Of a DNA stretch of 64,000 nucleotides, positions 45,397 to 57,618 are shown piece after piece. The notes below the pieces were generated by a model. The model was not told where the DNA came from. It saw nothing but the letters and a program-made list of their open reading frames with translations, and made no database searches. Numbering within the stretch: the first letter of the stretch is position 1; the number at the start of each line of letters is the position of its first letter. The DNA comes from Calamus simplicifolius (taxonomy: Eukaryota > Streptophyta > Magnoliopsida > Arecales > Arecaceae): positions 179,542-243,541 of the forward strand of contig UESW01004820.1 of the NCBI GenBank assembly GCA_900491605.1, given 5' to 3'. The position numbers and the translations under genes are program-made.

Positions 45397-45412
45397 TTTA
45401 AGGGGGGAGGAG
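45397..45412 (+). promoter_or_regulatory. Polypurine tract of Gypsy-1
   Basis: TTTTAAGGGGGGAGGAG directly before the 3' LTR start TGTAACACCC. Confidence 0.85.
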
Positions 45413-47533
45413 TGTAACACCCGCTTTTATCACGACATTACCAACCAAATCGGCCAACCAAATCGGCAGAGGATTCAGTGGAAAAAAAAGAAAGAAAAGA
45501 AAACTTTTCCTCTCCTCCTCTCATTGCGTATCTGGTTCATTGTTATCCTCGCCGTCGTCTCCTCCTCGCGGCCTGATTCAACCACAGGTAATCTTTCTTT
45601 CTTTTTCTCTTAGTTTATAATTTAGTTTATTGATAGATCTAAGAGAAAAAAAGGACAATGCCGCCGAGCGAAGGCGGTGCATGGGAGAGGGTCATCGGAT
45701 GGCCCTCCCCTGTTATGGGAGCCGAACCGGCTCCCATGTTTGGTTCGGACCCAGCTGCATGCCCGTCGGCTCGCCAAGCCCGGATCTGAGGCGGTAGCCC
45801 CCACTGGCATCTGTGTGCCATCCGGTGGGGTTCAGCCAGCTAGAGTACGCCGGCCGTGCCACCTCTTAGGGAGGAGCAGGAGAAAGTAGCCCTGTTTTAG
45901 ATCTGGAACAGAGCATCAGTGAGAAAATAAAAGAAAGAAAAAAAGGAGAAGGGGAGGTAGCTGTCGGTGGTCGTTCGTGTTGGGACGATCGGCAGCAGTC
46001 GATCGATCGGCCAATAAGGCTAGTTGTGGCACTAGGCCACCGATCCCACAAGCACAGTGATGGGTGCTCATGGGAGAAAATTAGGGATGAGAGAGAGGGG
46101 TGAATGGGCTGGCTTGGGTCAGCTCATTTAACCCAGCTGGACCCAATTTTTGGAGCCCAAATCGGGCTTTGCCCAATATATAAAAATAGGGTTTGGATCA
46201 GCTTTGATCCTAGTTTGTTAGAAAATTTTTGTTTTTCCATTTAAAATAATGAATATGAAGATATTTGAACCCCAAGTTGGGCCCAGAACAAGACTTAATA
46301 GCTTAACTGAGTCTATTTTAGCCTTACAGATTTTGAAAATTAAAATATAAAATATTATATTGTAGGTGTCAGAAACTTAAAAAATTGATTTGGACGTGAG
46401 GATTAGCGATAGAAGGTAAGTAAGCCATTTATCATCAGTAATTTAGTAAATTATTAAATTATGCAATTTCTGAATAAAATATTTGTACATGATAGATATT
46501 ATTTTTGTATCTACTATGATCATGCAAATGAATTTTGATACATTATTTTATTCATTTAAATATTTGATAATGATATTTTGGATTTCAGATAAATTCTACA
46601 TAATCCATAAAATAAATAATGATAGTAATAGTAGTAGAAATAATAATACATATGAAAATAATATAAATAATAAACTAATATTACTTATGTAAAATAAATA
46701 GTTACTATACATGTTCAAATTATAAATTAGTAAAAATATTAGATTTTTAAAATTATTAATATAGAGAATACGATATGAATATGTGTATATGTTAGGTTAA
46801 CCTAAATAATTTTATGGTTAATATTTGCATAAAAAAGAAAAATAAGTTCTGAAAAGGAATTATGTTACCCGTAGTCTACTATGATGTGATTATGTGATAT
46901 AATTTATATTACCGGAATCCATCTTTACAGGGAATATATGTGAAGGATACATCCTTTATGTTGTGTTCTGTTCTGGCCCTCATCCACAGGAATTATATGT
47001 GGTATTCTGTTTTGGCCCTTACCCACAGGGATTATATGTGGTATTATTGTTTTGGCCCTTACCCATAGGGATTGTATGTGGTGTTCTGTTCGGGCTTTAT
47101 CATAGGGATATATGTGGACATAGTTTGCGATCATGGTGCATTTGTAATAAGATGAAATACAATATGATGATTTGAAAAATTAGAACTGCAATCTTGAGTC
47201 ATGATATGCATTGTGATTTCAATGAATTTTAAGAATATAAATAACATCAGATAGTAAGATGATATGAAAGTTTTGACATATGAAAGTAAGTAAATCAAAA
47301 CATATTATATTATTAAAGTTATATGATATATTTTATGTTAGGCTTACTTATTGAGTGTAAACTCATTAAACTCTTGTTGACATTTTTCAGAGGCAAAAAA
47401 ATGAAGAAGAACCTGATTAGATTGAAGTTTCTATCAGCCTAACTTAAATGAAAATTTATCTTTTCTTGTATCTTAGACATCTTTTGTTTGAAATTTGTAA
47501 TAAGAATGTTGGTACTTTTGATGGCATAATAGT
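45413..47533 (+). repeat. 3' LTR of Gypsy-1, truncated by Sirevirus-3
   Basis: Matches 19,273 onward with many substitutions and small indels. It stops at GGCATAATAG(T), where Sirevirus-3 begins; the last ~115 LTR bases are not found beyond it in this window. Confidence 0.85.
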
Positions 47534-49169
47534 TGTTGACCTCGTATTTGATTTTGATGAATACAAATGATTAAGTATAATACTAAGAATTTTGTTGAGA
47601 CAATGATTTCAGGGAATCTATCATGAAGAAAGGTGTCACTTCAAATTAAGGTATCTTATATATCAAAGGTAATGCAGGTAAAGAAAAATAATTGGTGAAT
47701 AGTGATGTTGGCCGACCAGTTGGCCGCTCAATAATTGGTGAATAGTGACATTGGCCGACCAGTTGGCCGCCCAACATTGGTGAATAGTGATGTTGGCTGA
47801 CTAGTTGGCCGCCCAACAAGTCTAGTATTCCCTAGTTTCCATCGTCTTCTTTCCGAAATTCCACAAAAACATGGGTTCGCCATTGATGTTTGAAATTGAT
47901 CTTCCTGACATCTTTAATCGTTGAAACTGGATTGCAATATGGAAGGATTAACTCTTGCTCATTAAATGGTGTCTTAATTGCTGCTGATTTTCTTGACAAT
48001 TGAGTGAATTTTTGAATCAAATCTTGCTCTGTTTAAAAACTTCATCTTCCTAACATCATCTTCTTTAATGCATTGTAAACTGATTTGTGTCTGGGATTTT
48101 TTTTTTCAAATGAAGCTTTCAATCTCCCCGTTTTCTACTCTGAAATGGGGAAGGAATTTCAAACGCTTGCTTGCCTACCTTAATTATCTGAGAATGCATT
48201 TTCAAGGATTGCAGGAGGCCACCGTCTTTTTCAATGGAAGTCTGACAGCCTGGTTAAAATTTTTAAACGTCTGCAATGGCTGAGAAAAATTTCTTCAACA
48301 CATGCCTGCTACCTAGGAAGGATTTTCATAGCTTACCTGGTTCCATTAATTGCTAAGCCTTGTTTTTCAAATGATTGCATTCAATGCTCCTCCGCTCCTC
48401 TCAACGGCTTCTTCAGCTTCCTGCCTAGAAATAGGCCCTTGAAGCATTCATCCACAACAAGTAAGTAAGCCAAGCAGAGCATCCATCTTAGCTGAGTAAA
48501 TCCAAGTGAGGAAAAAATAAAAGAGGAGGAAGAAAGGCTGAGAGAGTTCTAAAAAAATTCTAGAGTGCCACTTCAAAAGTTTTCATCAGTGGAAGTAATA
48601 TCAAAGCTCCAGCCACATTCTGAAAAGCAGTTAAGCTTCATCCATTCCTCCAACATGCTCAAAGGAAGAATCCATTCCATAGAGTGGTATTCATATTTTG
48701 TAAAGTATTTCTTTTGAATATTTGCTCACTTAAGTAGCTTCCTGTATACAGTGCTTATATTATTGTGCTTGGTATTTAAGTTTCACAGTGGTAAAACTTG
48801 TAAGGATAAAGGTCTACCCGTGTAAGGCTTCATTATGCCTAAAAATAAGAGGCTAGCCCAGAAGGCTAGGTGCAAGGCTCCCTTGTGCCTGTAAACAAGT
48901 TGCTAGCCAGGTTGGCTAGGGTGGTTAGTAAAAATTTCTAAGGAGTTCTTGGGGAGTGGATGTAGATGCCGGGTTGGCACCGAACCACTATAAATTGCCT
49001 ATATTTGTGTGATTTAAATTTCTATGGTGCTTGAATATTTTCTCTACACTTCACATCACTTTCCATTAATTCTAAAATTTTCTAAAAAGCACATATTTGT
49101 TAATTATTAATAATTTTTGAAAAAGAACCCAATTCACCGCTCCTCTTGGGTTGCAATATCTGGGCAACA
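47534..49169 (+). repeat. 5' LTR of Sirevirus-3
   Basis: 1,636 bp, TGTTGACCTCG...ATCTGGGCAACA. It shares the last ~40 bases with the other Sirevirus LTRs but lacks GAGTCGACTC arrays. Instead it has three 42-43-bp units (TTGGTGAATAGTGATGTTGG at 47,692, 47,735 and 47,777) containing the palindrome-like GGCCGACCAGTTGGCC. Confidence 0.85.
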
Positions 49170-49171
49170 AG

Positions 49172-49183
49172 TGGTATCAGAGC
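49172..49183 (+). promoter_or_regulatory. Primer-binding site of Sirevirus-3
   Basis: TGGTATCAGAGC two bases after the LTR, as in Sirevirus-2. Confidence 0.9.
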
Positions 49184-49228
49184 AGGTGCTCTTGTTACTA
49201 AGCCTTAAAAAGCTTTGAACCAAATATC

Positions 49229-50800
49229 ATGGCAACCCAAGTGAGTTCACTATTAAGTGAGTGGCAATCCATAAATAGACCACCTCTATTTAATAGCACT
49301 AATTACACTTATTGGAAAGCCAGAATGAAAATCTTCATTCAAGCACTTGACTATGATCTATGGGTTATCATATTGCATGATCCTCACACATCCACAACAA
49401 GATTAAATGGCATGAAAATTTCTAAACCAGAAACGGAATGGGATGAACACGATAAGAAGATGGCTCAACTCAATGCTAAAGCTATGAATGTCTTATATTG
49501 TTCATTGGAATCTAATGAGTTTAATCATACTTCCACTTGCTGTTCTGCTAAAGAAATATGAGATAGATTAGAAGTTACTTATGCATGTACTAATCAAGTT
49601 AAAGAATCCAAAATAAATATGCTTGTGCATAAATATGAATTATTTAAAATGGATTCTACTAAAAATATTACTGATATGTTTACAAGGTTTACCAATATCA
49701 TTAATGGGCTGAAAAGCCTTGGAAAATCCTATACTAATGGTGAACTTGTTAGAAAAATTTTGAGATCGTTGCCTAGGTCTTGGGAGGCTAAGGTCATTGC
49801 AATACAAGAAGCCAAGAACCTCAACATTTTATCATTAGAGGAACTGGTTGGGTCACTAATGACTCATGAGCTGCAACCGCGACAATACCTTGATGAGGGT
49901 GAGTCTAACAAGAAAAGAATAATGGCACTAAAGAGTGCTACACTAAATGAAGAAAGTGAGGAAAGCACAAGTGATAGTGAGGAGGATATCAAAAATTTAA
50001 GAAATTCATGAGGAAGAAAAAATTTGAAGGAAAAGGAGATAATTTGTGAAAGGAGAGCATAGTAAACAATAAAACAAAGATCAGCCCCTTATATGTTATG
50101 AATGTAAAAAGCTGGATCATTTTATAGTTGAATGCCCTCTATTAAAGAAAGGTCCCAAGAAATTCAAGAAGAAAGCAATGATTGTCACTTGGAGTGATAG
50201 TGATGAATCAAGCTCCGAGGAAGATGAAAAGAACGAGGAAGCCAACCTATGCTTCATGGTAGATAATGAAGAGGTAATCCCTAATTTACTAGATGATTTT
50301 ACTTTTAAAGAATTGCATAGTGCATTTTATGAATTAGTTAATGATTTTGCTAACTTAAGTTATAAAAACAAAGAATTAAAAAATTAAGTCAAAAACTTAA
50401 GTTTTGAAAAACAAAAACTCTCAAAGAAAAATGAATCTTTGCTTCAAGAAAATAAAGACTTGAAAAGTGAAGTAAATAGATTAAAACCTATAGTAGAGAA
50501 GTTTACTATGAGCTCAAATAAATTAGAAATGATTCTGAATAATCAAAGAGCAATTTACAACAAAGCCGGTCTTGGATATGATACTATGAAGAAACAAAAA
50601 TTCTTGAAAAATAATTTCATGTATGCTAGTGATTTTGCAAAAATTACATGTTTTAAAAATGAAAAACTTGGTCATAAAGCATATTCATATCACACACACA
50701 ATGTTAAAAAAAATATGGGTTCCAAAAGGAACCAGGTCGATTAACCCCAAAGGATCCAAGAAAGCTTGGGTACCTAAAACAAAGACTTGACATTATGGAT
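49229..50800 (+). pseudogene. Sirevirus-3 gag
   Basis: Starts MATQVSSLLSEWQSINRPP. Capsid domain as in Sirevirus-2 (YTYWKARMKIFIQALDYDL; ELVRKILRSLPRSWEAK). A TGA after SAKEI breaks it at 49,559. Zinc knuckle CYECKKLDHFIVECP (50,093), acidic SDESSSEEDEKNEE, then a coiled coil. The second knuckle is damaged (CFKNEKLGHKAYSYH). Confidence 0.8.
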
Positions 50801-51960
50801 GCAGGTGTGTCTTGCAATCCGAGCAACTAAAAGAAAATAGTATTTAGACAGCGGGTGTTCAAGACACATGATGGGTGATGAATCACAATTCATCACTTTG
50901 GAAGCAAATGATGGAGGAGTAGTTACCTTTGGTGGTAATGGCCAAGGCAAAATTATTGGCATTGGTAAAATTGGTATAACTCCTCATGCATTTATTGATA
51001 ATGTCTTACTTGTAAATGGTTTGAAACATAATTAATTACGTATTAGTCAATTGTGTGATAAATGTTTTAAAGTTATTTTTGAATCATCTTTATGCATTGT
51101 TACTAATCCTGCTGATAATTGTATGAAACTTATTGGTCATAGCATGGTAATGTTTACATTGTTGATTTGAATGATTTGAATGACCAAAATTTAGATTGTC
51201 TAGTTGCCATGAATGCTAAAATTGATGAAACTAGTTGGTTATGGCATCGTAGGTTTGCACATGTCAGCTTGAACTTGCTTTCAAAATTAATCAAAAGGGA
51301 TTTAGTCAAAGGTTTTTTAAAATTAAATATTGAAAAAGATAAGATTTATGATGCGTGTCAATTTGGAAAACAAGCAAGAGTTTCATTCAAATCTAAAAAT
51401 ATGATTTTATTAGGGTTTTATTTTTAACAAGTAAGAATGACGCATTTGAAGCATTTCTAAAACTCTTTAGAAAAATAACAAATGAAAAAAGTCTTCAAGT
51501 TTTATCAATTAGAAGTGATCATGGAATATAGTTTGAAAATCAATACTTTGAAAATTTTTATAATGAATATGGAATTGAACATAATTTCTCTGCTCCTAGG
51601 ACTCCTCAACAAAATGGTGTTGTTGAGAGAAAGAATAGAACTCTTGAAGAAATGGCTAAAACCATGCTGTGTGAAAGTTATCTCCCAAAATATTTTTGGG
51701 CTGAAGCTATTAATACAGCATGTTATGTTTTAAATCGTGATTTGATTAGACCAATTTTGAAAAAGACCCCCTACGAACTTTGAAAAGAAGAAAACCCAAC
51801 ATTTGATATTTTAATGTTTTTGGTTGCCGATGTTTTATTTTAAATAATGGTAAATCTAATCTTGATAAATTTGATGCTAAATCAGATGAAGGAATATTTC
51901 TCGGTTACTCAACTTCTAGTAAAGCATATAGTGTTTTTAACAAGAAAACCTTAATAGTAG
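50801..51960 (+). pseudogene. Sirevirus-3 protease and integrase with core deletion
   Basis: Protease YLDSGCSRHMMGDESQ (50,846), pre-integrase SWLWHRRFAHVSLNLLSK (51,229) and CDACQFGKQARVS-like block. Then FKSKNMIL jumps straight to a VLFLTSKNDAFEAF-like block near 51,420. About 40 residues present in Sirevirus-2, including the first two catalytic Asp, are deleted. SAPRTPQQNGVVERKNRT follows. Confidence 0.8.
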
Positions 51961-52199
51961 AAGAATCAATTCATGTTGTTTTTGATGAGACTAATGATCT
52001 TCCACCAAAGAAGAGAGAGGTAACTGATGATGCAGACATTTTTGAAAATGAAGTAAGAGAGCTTATAATAAATAAGAAGGAAAGAGAAGATGATCATGTC
52101 AGCCAAGAAAATGGCATTGATCCAATTCAACAAACTGAACTTCAAGGTAATCATGGACTCGATAAGGAATCGAGGTATGCTCATAATCACCTAAAGGGC

Positions 52200-53690
52200 T
52201 AATCTTAGGTGATCCATCACATGGTGTTAGGACTAGGTCATCATTTAGAGATGCTTGTATTAATTTATCTTTTGTTTCACAAATAGAGCCTAAATTTTAT
52301 GAAGATGCTAAAAATGATGTAGACTGGATAAATGCTATGCATAAGGAACTTAATCAATTTGAACAGAATAATGTTTGGACACTAGTTGATAGACCAAATG
52401 ATCATCCTGTTATAGAAACTAAATGGGTATTTAGAAATAAATTAGATGAGCATGACAATGTCATTAGAAATAAAGCAAGATTAGTAGCAAAAGGATATAC
52501 TCAAGAAGAAGGAATTGATTTTGATGAAACATTTGCGCCTGTTGCTAGATTAGAAGTAATTAGATTACTTCTTGCATTTGCATGTTTTATGGACTTTAAA
52601 TTATATCAAATGGATGTTAGGAGTGCATTCCATAATGGATGTATTGTTGAATAAGTATTTGTTGAACAGGCACCTGGTTTTGAAAATCACTTGCTTCAAA
52701 ACCATGTATTCAAACTGAATAAGGCTTTATATGGTTTGAAACAAGCACCCAGTGCTTGGTATGATAGGTTGAGAAAATTCTTGATTAGCAATAACTTCAT
52801 TAGAGGAAATGTTGATACAACATTGTTTATTAAAAGAGAAAATGAAAATATGCTGATTGTACAAATATACGTTGATGATATAATTTTTGGTACTACTAAT
52901 GACTCTTTGTGCCAAGATTTGGCTAAGCATATGCAGGGAGAATTCGAGATGAGCATGATGGAAGAATTAAACTACTTTCTCAGACTTCAAATTAAGCAAA
53001 GTAAGGAAGGAATTTTCATTAGTCAAATCAAGTACACTAAAGAAATTTTGAAAAATTTGGCATGGAGACCTCAAAAAGTATCGGTACCCCTATGAGCTCT
53101 TTTTGTAAATTAGATTCTAATGGTACTGATAAATCAGTTGATATAAAACATTATAGAGGCATGATAGGATCTCTATTGTACTTAACTGCTTGTAGTCCGG
53201 ATATATTATTTAGTGTTTGTATGTGTGCTAGGTTCCAAGCTAATCCTAAAGAAGCTCACCTAATTGCGGTTAAAAGAATCCTTAAATATTTAAATGGTAC
53301 TAAGAACTTAGGATTATGGTATGATAAACAATTTAGCATAGACTTAATAGGTTACACTGATTCTGATTTTGCTGGATGTAAATTGGATAGAAAATCTACT
53401 AGTGGAACTTAACAATTTCTAGGGGTTAACTTAATCTCTTGGTTTAGCAAGAAACAAACTTCTGTAGCACTGTCCACTGCTGAGGCTGAATATTTTAGCT
53501 GAAAGTTGTTGTGCTCAAATCTTATGGATTAAGCAATAACTACAAAATTATGGCATCAAACTTAACGACATTCCCATAAAATGCAATAATACTAGCACCA
53601 TAAATTTAACTAAAAATCTTATCCAAGACTTTATAACAAAACATATAGAAATTAGGCATCACTTCATTAGAGATCATGTTAATAATGGTT
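52200..53690 (+). pseudogene. Sirevirus-3 reverse transcriptase-RNase H
   Basis: ETKWVFRNKLDEHDNVIRNK, YQMDVRSAFHNGC, a stop at 52,652, LYGLKQAPSAWYDRL, catalytic QIYVDDIIFGTTN, a frameshift near 53,060, then IGYTDSDFAGCKLDRKSTSG and, after a TAA, VALSTAEAEYF. It is cut at 53,690 in the last RNase H block. 51,960-52,200 is degraded linker. Confidence 0.85.
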
Positions 53691-55160
53691 GTCAGCTCCA
53701 CAATCTCTCAGGGACCACCGACAGCATACCTATACACCTATGGTAATCGGATAGAGTTTTACTAGTCTTTATGTAGCACTCCATAAAGAGCTAGAGAACT
53801 CCAACAAATTATCATAAGTGGCAGACACTCAAAAATACATCCTGTTAAAAACATTTTATTATTAGCTCAATTATATATACACATCACTCAAATCAACACT
53901 AAGCATCAACCTACTCAGATAATATTTTTCATGACAATCCTCAAGCAGTTTACAAGATCACATTCACAATCGACATCAAAATCATAAGTACATATATCAT
54001 GCTCATAATTTTCTTCAAAACATAAGTCTTGTATTCATATCCAAATAAGTCTGATACATCACCACATCTCACTGTACACATACACATATGCAAATATACA
54101 AATATCACCCCACACTATCTCAATATACATGGCTGTCATCTATATACCCTTGCATCCAAGCAAGCTTTACCTGCTAATGGTTCGGTCCCGCTTATCCTTT
54201 GATCCTGGCAGAACTGCTCACTGATCTGAAAGTAAATATCAATCATAGAGGGGTGAGACCTAAGTCCCAGTGACTAGATAACCATCTAACCATGAAGAAA
54301 TAGAGAACCATAACCTTACATTTTCAACCGTATGCTGATACTATATAGCTTGTATAACTCAAAGTATATTTGTAACATGATATCAGATAAAGTAAAATGC
54401 AGCTTATTCTTTAAATAATATACCAATACTGAAATACTCTATAATAATTTTCCACTGAAAGATAACTCATCAAGATAAAATCCCAAGTATTGCAATATGA
54501 AGATATGCATTCTTTACCTATAGTCCAGACTTTCTTTATTAAATTCTCAGATTCCCATTGGGATCTACCTGCCCACTGGCATCTCATGTAAACTTTCCCT
54601 CTTGGGATAATTACTTGGCTTACTGGCCCTTTTTAAATCATAATATATACTTTTAAATCTCATGCTACTGGGCTGTGTGTGTAATACCTATGAGGTACCA
54701 CCCTACAGTCATCCTCCTATAGGTGTACTCTCATTGGGTGCATGACTAGCAACATGATCCCCACACAAATAGCACCCCTTACCCGTGCGATTCAACCGGT
54801 AACGTGCTTTGTTCCTTAACCCTAGAACCTCGGGTTTCTCTCTACCCCCACGGGCTATATATATAGTAACAAGCTCCACTAAGCTATGATTCATGCCCCC
54901 ATGGGCTGCTTACAACCTGCCTCATTGGTCTGGTCAAGCATGCACTCACTCCTGATTCCGAGGTTCATCGTACGATCGAATCGCATGGAAGTGCCAGCTC
55001 AATAGTAGTGTGCAATGCTCAAGCTACAACACTGTCTAAAGGGTGATCAGCCCCATAGCTGCCTGATGCTCAATATGATACATACATCAAAATATGCTAT
55101 TTGTAAATCTTTATCATGAAAATATGCCATGTATGCATCAACCATCCCCTCATCGAAACT

Positions 55161-55320
55161 CATGCTTATGTCCTTATGCTTAAAACTCATGCTCAAAACT
55201 TATGCTTATTTCTTTATGCTTAAGACTCATGTTCAAAACTCATGCTTATTTCTTTATGCTTAAAACTCATGATCAAAAATCATGCTTATTTCTTTTGCTT
55301 AAAGCTCATGCTCAAAACTC
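55161..55320. repeat. 40-bp minisatellite in Gypsy-2 LTR, four units
   Basis: [C/T]ATGCTTATTTCTTTATGCT units start at 55,161, 55,201, 55,241 and 55,281. Confidence 0.9.
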
Positions 55321-55907
55321 ATATATCAGAATATCATATATTAGGTTCTCATTTCTCAGATTTAAAACATTCATAATACTCTACTAAACATAACATACCA
55401 CAACTAGGTATTAATCTCATTATACTAGCTCAAATTAACTTCTCATTGCTAGATGAGAAACCCGCTCACCTTAGCAGGTTACTCCTCAACTGGTACTCAA
55501 CTTCGATATCCTAGCTCCTTGAAATAACCCTCTTGACCTGGAGTTAACACAAACCCCAAGCTCCCCTATCCCTTCCTCTTTCTTTCTCCTTCTTCTTCTT
55601 CTTCCTCTTCCTCTCTTTTCTTTCCTTCCTTTTCTCTTTCTTTCTTTTCTCTGGCTGAACCCATGTTTCCCTTTTTCTCTAATGACTTGGGGACCAAGTC
55701 ATGGGTAACTTAGGGGCTAAGGCATGCCAAATTTCTATTTTGCCCTCAAATACTCTTAATGCACACTTTTTGAAAAATACGTAGCTCACTTATAACCATG
55801 ATATTTTGTTGTTAGATTTTCTTTTCCAAATTGCCCTTAGCATAATTAGCAATTGACATCGGAGCCTTTTCCCAATTTGCCCCTGATATAGAAAATTTTT
55901 TTAATCG

Positions 55908-55914
55908 ATTTATA
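55908..55914 (-). promoter_or_regulatory. Candidate TATA box of Gypsy-2 LTR
   Basis: The minus strand reads GGCTATAAATCG, 128 bases past the last palindrome of the array, a placing similar to the 109 bases in Sireviruses. Sequence context alone; other AT-rich words lie nearby. Confidence 0.35.
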
Positions 55915-56041
55915 GCCCAAATTATTATTATTTATTTAAATCGATTTTAGAAATCCAACGGTTCAAACAACACTCAAATCGGACTTAAAACGGAATAAAT
56001 ATAAAAATTTCAAAATTTAACCTAGGAAATATGCCATCTTA

Positions 56042-56248
56042 GAGTCGGCTCTAACAGATTTAGAGTCGACTCCCGCAAAAATTAGAGTTGGCTCCACAGA
56101 GATTAGAGTCATCTCTAATTTGAGGCAGAAATGCTAACCTTCTATTTTTTAATAGAGTTGACTTCCCCTTCTGCAGGAGTCGACTCTAAAGCATGCCGGA
56201 AGTTTAAAACCATGCCAGAGTCGACTCCACTCTAATTAGAGTCGACTC
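56042..56248 (-). promoter_or_regulatory. Phased GAGTCGACTC-like array in a gypsy LTR
   Basis: Sites start at 56,042, 56,063, 56,085, 56,106, 56,155, 56,177, 56,218 and 56,239. Read in element sense the spacings are 21-41-22-49-21-22-21, which aligns with the Sirevirus series if two central sites are missing. Variants are GAGTCGGCTC, GAGTTGGCTC and GAGTCATCTC. The spacers are AT-rich and show no obvious similarity to Sirevirus LTR. Confidence 0.85.
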
Positions 56249-56514
56249 TAATTACTAAAAACATCACATAAGGATAAAACTCAAACTAAACTTGATTTTT
56301 CTTGTGATTTAAGCCTATTAAAACTTAAATCTCTCAATTTCTTAAATCAAACTCATTAGTACTCAAAAATATACTCATTTACTCATAATTTCTCTTTTTT
56401 ATATTTATCAAATGGCCAACATGCCCACACTTCATTGAAAACCTCCAACTTTCATTTCACATGAAAAATGCCATTAATATTACCAATAAATTACAAGGTT
56501 TTCAGGATGTTACA

Positions 56515-56720
56515 ATTCTCTCCCTCTTAAGAAATTTTGTCCCCGAAATTTAGCTAGATATTTTTTCAAATAGATGGGGGTACTTCAATCTCATCTCATC
56601 CTCTCGCTCCTATGTAGCCTCCTCTTTTTTGATGATTTAACCATTGCACCTTAGCTAATAGAATTATTTTACTTTGGAGCAGCTTAATCTCCCTACTCAA
56701 GATCTTCACTGATTTCGTAT
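56515..56720 (-). pseudogene. Gypsy-2 chromodomain end
   Basis: The minus strand reads EDLSFDTKSVKILSRE, LLAKVQWLNHQ and, after a frame change, EEAT-stop-ERED then EMRLKYPH. TGG changed to TAG removes a conserved chromodomain Trp. The polypurine tract lies at 56,515-56,530. Confidence 0.7.
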
Positions 56721-56736
56721 CAAATGATAAATCTTC

Positions 56737-57600
56737 CTATAACTCTATAGTCTCAGACTGAATTACATGAGATGAATCCGACACATACCTCCTAAGCATT
56801 GATACATGAAATATATCATGAATCTGAGATAACTCTGGAGGTAAAGCCAATCTATAAGCTAGTGTCCCAACTCTATCCAGAATTTCATAGGGTCCAATAT
56901 ATCTGGACTCAACTTGCCTTTTTTTCAAATCTTATAATACATCGCCAAGGATATACCTTCAAAAAGACTTTATCTCCAACCTCAAACTTTACCTTTCTAT
57001 GCTTTTTATCTGCATAGCTCTTCTATCTATCCTAGGCTGCCTTTAATTTAGCTCCTATGATTTTAACTTGATCTACTGTAAGCTGCACTAACTCGGGGTG
57101 TAACAGCCTTCTTTCTCACTCCTCATCCCAACACACTGGAGTTCTACATTTTCTCCCATACATGGCCTCATATGGTGCCATATCAATGCTATAATGGTAG
57201 TTATTATTGTAAGCAACTCTACTAAAGGCAGATGATCATCCCAGCTACCAAAAAGTTTCATGACACAAGCTCTCAGCATATCCTCCAGTGTCTGGATGGT
57301 TCTCTTCGATTGACCATCAGTTTAGGGATGAAATGTTGTACTGAATCTCAATTTAGTCCCCAAAGCTTTCTGTAATTCTATCCAAAATTGAGATGTAAAC
57401 CTTGGATCTCTATCTGATACTATAGATGCTAGCACACCATGCCTACTCACAATTTCTTGCACATATAATTCTGCTAATCTATCCAAGGTAAAGGCAATCT
57501 TAATAGACAGAAAATGAGCAGACTTAGTCAATCTATCGACTATCACCCATATAGCATCATTGCCCCTTCTTGTATTTGGGAGTCCTACAATAAAATTCAT
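56737..57600 (-). pseudogene. Gypsy-2 integrase
   Basis: Core at 57,600-57,322: MNFIVGLPNTRRGNDAIWV, DRLTKSAHFLSIKIAF, SRHGVLASIVSDRDPRFTSQ. Then TLEDMLRACVMKLFGSWDDH, and at 56,928-56,737 the C-terminal GPYEILDRVGTLAYRLALPP and HVSMLRRYVSDSSHVIQ. Broken between blocks. Confidence 0.85.
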
Positions 57601-57618
57601 AGTTATATGCTTCCATTT

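Larger units (their letters stand above)
19273..47533 (+). mobile_element. Gypsy-1: Ty3/gypsy chromovirus split by nested insertions
   Basis: 5' LTR 19,273-21,544, internal 21,545-23,586 + 31,377-32,882 + 43,918-45,412, and 3' LTR from 45,413, cut at 47,533. Domain order is gag, protease, RT, RNase H, integrase, chromodomain: gypsy order, probably the Tekay/Del group because of the C-terminal chromodomain. A CACTA element and a Sirevirus sit in pol; another Sirevirus sits in the 3' LTR. Coding is full of stops. LTRs differ at many sites, so it is the oldest clear layer here. No usable primer site was found after the 5' LTR. Confidence 0.85.
47534..53690 (+). mobile_element. Sirevirus-3: decayed Ty1/copia element, 3' end missing
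   Basis: 5' LTR, PBS, gag, protease, integrase, RT and most of RNase H in copia order, closely related in protein to Sirevirus-2 but full of stops. It ends within the RNase H block IRHHFIRDHVNN at 53,690, where Gypsy-2 begins. Its own 3' part is not recovered on the far side of Gypsy-2, so a later deletion removed it. Confidence 0.85.
53690..56514 (-). repeat. 3' LTR of Gypsy-2, about 2.8 kb
   Basis: In element sense it begins TGTAACATCCTGAAAACC at 56,514, right after the purine tract AAGAGGGAGAGAAT. It ends near 53,690 with GGTGGTCCCTGAGAGATTG, matched by the stub at 60,815-60,918. It contains a GAGTCGACTC array, a 40-bp minisatellite, and a CT-rich tract at 55,560-55,650. The open frame near 54,709-54,894 is not recognised. 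Confidence 0.8.

Noticed and set aside
45622..46051. ORFs in the GC-rich part of the Gypsy-1 LTRs (also 19,487-19,705)
   Set aside because: Both LTRs contain them in altered form with no conserved frame or domain.
55560..55650. Functional significance of the CT-rich tract TTCTTCTTCTTCC
   Set aside because: Simple low-complexity pyrimidine run inside an LTR with nothing else to support a role.
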